DNA of 7,016 bases from Spirochaetaceae bacterium (GTDB taxonomy: Bacteria; Spirochaetota; Spirochaetia; Treponematales; Treponemataceae): contig JAFNZQ010000088.1 in NCBI GenBank assembly GCA_017382775.1, positions 1-7,016 of the forward strand. Direction: 5' to 3'. Shown one piece after another: positions 4,732 through 7,016 of the stretch; the stretch's first letter is position 1, and every line of letters begins with the position of its first letter. A model generated the notes under the pieces. It searched no databases. It was not told the origin of the DNA and saw nothing but the letters and a program-made list of their open reading frames with translations. Position numbers and translations under genes: made by a program.

Positions 4732-6180
4732 ATGTCAAAAAAAGAATTTCCCGAAATAATTTTCTACGACAATGATTTTGTTGATGTTTACGCAAAAGCT
4801 TGGGCAGTCCTTCAAAACTTTTGGTATCAACCGTCAAAAGAAGAAGAAACGCCGGACGGTTACCTCTTTTATCCCAATGCCAACGAAAATCCCGATGCAC
4901 CGCTTATTATAGATCAGATGGATGCAATTTGGTCATCCTTTTTTTTAGTGTATTCCAACAGAAATTTTGCGGGAGGAAGTGCCCTCAGTTTTCTTTATGA
5001 CAGACAGGAGGAAGATGGAGCCATTCGTTGTCGCTATGATTTTCGTTCCAAAGAGCCGATTCTTTCTGCGGAAAATCCCGATGGCGTGGGGCTGCCTCTC
5101 TTTGCATGGGCGGAATTTAACCTTTTCCACAAAACCGGCAACAAAAAACGTGTAAAGGAAGTTTTCCCCTGTCTCCACAAATACATGATGTGGCTGGAAA
5201 AATTCAAAGACGAAAACGGTCTTTACGCCACCCCACTGGGAGCTACGGGAATGACAAATTCTCCCCGACGGGATGCAAAATATTTCATTGATTTTAACGT
5301 TTCGGTGGCAATAAATGCCCTTTACATGACAAGTTTGGCGGATATTCTCAACGACAAGGACATGAATTTTGTTTTCAAACGACAGTACTTCATGTTGAAA
5401 ACGAAAATCAATTCCCTTATGTGGGATGAAGAAACCGGTTTCTATTATGACTTGGACAGCGAAGGCCGAAAGGTCATGAGGAAAACCATTGCCGCCTTTT
5501 GGCCACTGATTGCGGAAATTCCCAATGAAGACAAGGCCGAAAGAATGGTTCAGCACCTAACAAATCCGGAAGAATTTGGTGCGGAACATCCATTTCCATC
5601 CCTTTCCATGGACGATCCCGACTTTACACCCGACGGAGACGGATTTCGCGGAAGCGTTTTCCCCCAGTACACTTTCATGGTCATAAAAGGGCTGGAAAAA
5701 TATCAACGCTACGAATTGGCGCGAGAAAGCACTTTAAAACACCTTTATTTTCTGCTGGAAGTTTTGTCCCCCGAAGGAGAACGCTATAAAGGAAGTTATT
5801 GGGAGGCCTATCTTCCCAACAAAGAAGCGCCGGCACGGAACATCACTTTTTCCGAAGAATTTCCGCGGCAAAATTACATCCCCACAATTCCGCTGTCCAC
5901 AGTTACATTGATGATTGAAAATGTCATCGGACTGTCCATCAGTCTTTCCCGAAAAACCGTGGACTGGACAATTCCCAGCGTGGAAGCCATGGGAATACAA
6001 AATTTGCTTTTGAAGCGAAATCACATTAGCATTCGTTCAGAAAAGGATGAACGCGGCCAGTGGATGATACGAATGCGCAGCGAAAAATTATACTATTTCA
6101 CCATAAACATTTTAGGATTGAAGAAGAAAACTCTCCCCATCCCATCGGGAATGTGTTCCATGAATTTGGATAAAATCTGA
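4732..6180 (+). CDS. Trehalase/GH63/MGH1-like glycoside hydrolase domain protein
   Basis: This 482-residue cytoplasmic protein (no signal peptide) has the hallmarks of the (alpha/alpha)6-barrel glycosidases of the trehalase, GH63 and mannosylglycerate-hydrolase-like group. Motifs in order: IWSSFFLVYSNRNFAGG (66-82), QEEDGAIRCRYD (92-103), LPLFAWAEFNLF (121-132), GLYATPLGATGMTNSPR (163-179), LMWDEETGFYYDLD (229-242), KTIAAFWPLIAEI (251-263), HPFPSLSMDD (286-295), FRGSVFPQYTF (305-315) and GSYWEAYLP (354-362). E358 fits the family's catalytic Glu near the C-terminal end of the barrel. The family usually has Asp in W-D-[ST]-x-F and in S-G-x-D-[DN]-S-P-R; here these positions are S68 and T175. 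It may therefore act on an unusual substrate or be non-catalytic. The exact substrate (an alpha-glucoside or glycosylglycerate would be typical) cannot be stated. The start at 4732 has a good ribosome-binding site. It is the first gene of an operon with ppk. Confidence 0.82.
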   Translation: MSKKEFPEIIFYDNDFVDVYAKAWAVLQNFWYQPSKEEETPDGYLFYPNANENPDAPLIIDQMDAIWSSFFLVYSNRNFAGGSALSFLYDRQEEDGAIRCRYDFRSKEPILSAENPDGVGLPLFAWAEFNLFHKTGNKKRVKEVFPCLHKYMMWLEKFKDENGLYATPLGATGMTNSPRRDAKYFIDFNVSVAINALYMTSLADILNDKDMNFVFKRQYFMLKTKINSLMWDEETGFYYDLDSEGRKVMRKTIAAFWPLIAEIPNEDKAERMVQHLTNPEEFGAEHPFPSLSMDDPDFTPDGDGFRGSVFPQYTFMVIKGLEKYQRYELARESTLKHLYFLLEVLSPEGERYKGSYWEAYLPNKEAPARNITFSEEFPRQNYIPTIPLSTVTLMIENVIGLSISLSRKTVDWTIPSVEAMGIQNLLLKRNHISIRSEKDERGQWMIRMRSEKLYYFTINILGLKKKTLPIPSGMCSMNLDKI

Positions 6181-6194
6181 TTTTCGGAAAAACT

Positions 6195-7016
6195 ATGAAT
6201 GATTTTCCTTCGATTAACAGGGAACTTTCATGGCTGGATTTCAACGATCGCGTTTTGGATGAAGCTTTCAGTGAGGAAGTTCCCCTTTTGGAACGGCTGA
6301 ATTTTTTCTCAATTTTTTCTTCCAACTTGGAAGAATTTTTCATGATACGGGTGGGCGGACTGCACAGGCAAATCCGGTTTTCCGACGATTCTGACGGCAA
6401 ACAGGTCATTGAACAAATTTTGGAAAAAACCCGTAATCTCATCAACAAACAAAATTCCTGTGTTTCGAAATTGTTGCAACAAATGGATTCGGTGGGCATT
6501 CACTACAAAAACCGTTTTTCCGAAGACGAAATGCCCTTTTTGAAAAATTTTTTTGACGAAAAAATCTTTCCCATTTTAACACCGCTGCGTATTGGCAAAA
6601 ATCATTACACACCCATTGAAGGCAGCGAATTATACGCCTTTTTCGAACTGAAAAGCACTGCCTCCGAAAAAAAAATTAAGGCCATCAGCGAAGAAGAAAA
6701 CGGAATTTGGACGGCCATTTTGATTCCCAAAAAGGTGGAAAACGTCATTCCATTCCCAAACGGACGGGATTGGACTCTGTGGCAAGACGTGATTTTACTC
6801 TTTGCTCAATCCCTTTTTGCCGGATACGAAATTAAGGATTCCTGTTTGTTCAAACTAACCAGGGATGCATCCACAGTTGTTCCCGAAAACGCGGATTTGC
6901 TGGAAGCACTGCAAGAGGTTTTGAAAAAACGAAAACGTGCCTTCCCCGTAAAATTGGAACATACAAAAGCCGGTTCCCACTTGGTTAAAATGTTGCAAGA
7001 AAATTTTGGCCTCAAC
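6195..7016 (+). CDS. ppk: Polyphosphate kinase (PPK1), N-terminal part, cut by window end
   Basis: PPK1 reversibly transfers the ATP gamma-phosphate to long-chain polyphosphate. The first 274 codons are present and the frame is open at the right edge; PPK1 is usually about 700 residues. The N-terminal domain is clear: INRELSWLDFNDRVLDEA (7-24), PLLERLNFFSIF (30-41) and SNLEEFFMIRVGGL (43-56), where N44 matches the ATP-contacting Asn of the family. FPILTPL (125-131) opens the next domain, and LFAGYEIKDSCLFKLTRD (207-224) and KKRKRAFPVKLE (244-255) match later PPK1 blocks. Some conserved pieces are altered: the usual Asp-Pro-x-His-Pro-Phe-Pro stretch after LTPL reads RIGKNHYTP. The phosphorylated His and the catalytic domains lie outside the window. 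The ATG follows the previous stop by 14 nt, with only a weak GGAA (6186-6189) as ribosome-binding site, which suggests an operon with the glycosidase-like gene. Confidence 0.92.
   Translation, partial: MNDFPSINRELSWLDFNDRVLDEAFSEEVPLLERLNFFSIFSSNLEEFFMIRVGGLHRQIRFSDDSDGKQVIEQILEKTRNLINKQNSCVSKLLQQMDSVGIHYKNRFSEDEMPFLKNFFDEKIFPILTPLRIGKNHYTPIEGSELYAFFELKSTASEKKIKAISEEENGIWTAILIPKKVENVIPFPNGRDWTLWQDVILLFAQSLFAGYEIKDSCLFKLTRDASTVVPENADLLEALQEVLKKRKRAFPVKLEHTKAGSHLVKMLQENFGLN

Noticed and set aside
4945..5556. A 203-codon minus-strand frame inside the glycosidase-like gene
   Set aside because: It is the antisense shadow of a well-supported gene, with no promoter or ribosome-binding site and a His/Phe-rich composition typical of antisense translation.
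6168..6176. TAAAAT just before the ppk gene as a separate promoter
   Set aside because: It lacks a -35 and a TGn extension, lies in the end of the previous coding region, and the 14-nt gap fits co-transcription.
6098..6499. A 133-codon minus-strand frame spanning the glycosidase/ppk junction
   Set aside because: It is antisense to two recognisable families and its Ser/Lys-rich content mirrors TTC and GAA codons on the other strand.
1..7016. Frequent CGGAA/TTCCG words that might be DNA-uptake signals
   Set aside because: They occur mostly in coding sequence and follow from preferred codons such as GAA after NCG and TCC before G-starting codons; no longer conserved core was seen.

Overview
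The window is ordinary-looking chromosomal DNA with moderate to low GC, tightly packed and with long intact reading frames. The organism is probably a Gram-negative-type (diderm) bacterium. The main evidence is a secreted protein with two PEGA-like domains, a FlgD-like Ig module and a C-terminal beta-rich segment ending in Phe, as outer-membrane barrels do. This architecture, AT-rich TTGACA/TATAAT promoters and a tRNA gene without encoded CCA fit a host-associated spirochaete of the Treponema type. That placement is inference from gene style and was not checked by any search. No insertion sequence, phage gene, CRISPR array or clear horizontal-transfer boundary was seen.

Layout: (1) 1-1198, the 3' two thirds of uvrC (nucleotide excision repair). 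(2) 1208-1820, a consensus extended -10 promoter and an HD-domain hydrolase gene with a leader of only about 10 nt. (3) 1849-3552, a consensus promoter, tRNA-Val(CAC), and a 530-residue envelope protein gene whose ATG begins at the base right after the tRNA discriminator base. (4) 3557-4606 on the minus strand, an unrecognised, probably all-helical 349-residue protein; it is convergent with the envelope gene (4 bp apart, across a 17-bp palindrome) and has an extended -10 that predicts a leaderless mRNA. (5) 4607-4731, a divergent promoter region. (6) 4732-7016, a two-gene operon: a trehalase/GH63/MGH1-like (alpha/alpha)6-barrel protein followed after 14 nt by the start of polyphosphate kinase, cut by the window end.

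The most interesting signal lies in how genes start rather than in a new enzyme. The envelope protein gene is fused head-to-tail to a tRNA with zero spacer, so normal tRNA 3' maturation would release an mRNA beginning with AUG. Two other genes also have predicted start sites 0-11 nt from their ATG. The second point of interest is the glycosidase-like protein, which lacks Asp at two positions where this superfamily normally has it. The third is the unrecognised helical protein.
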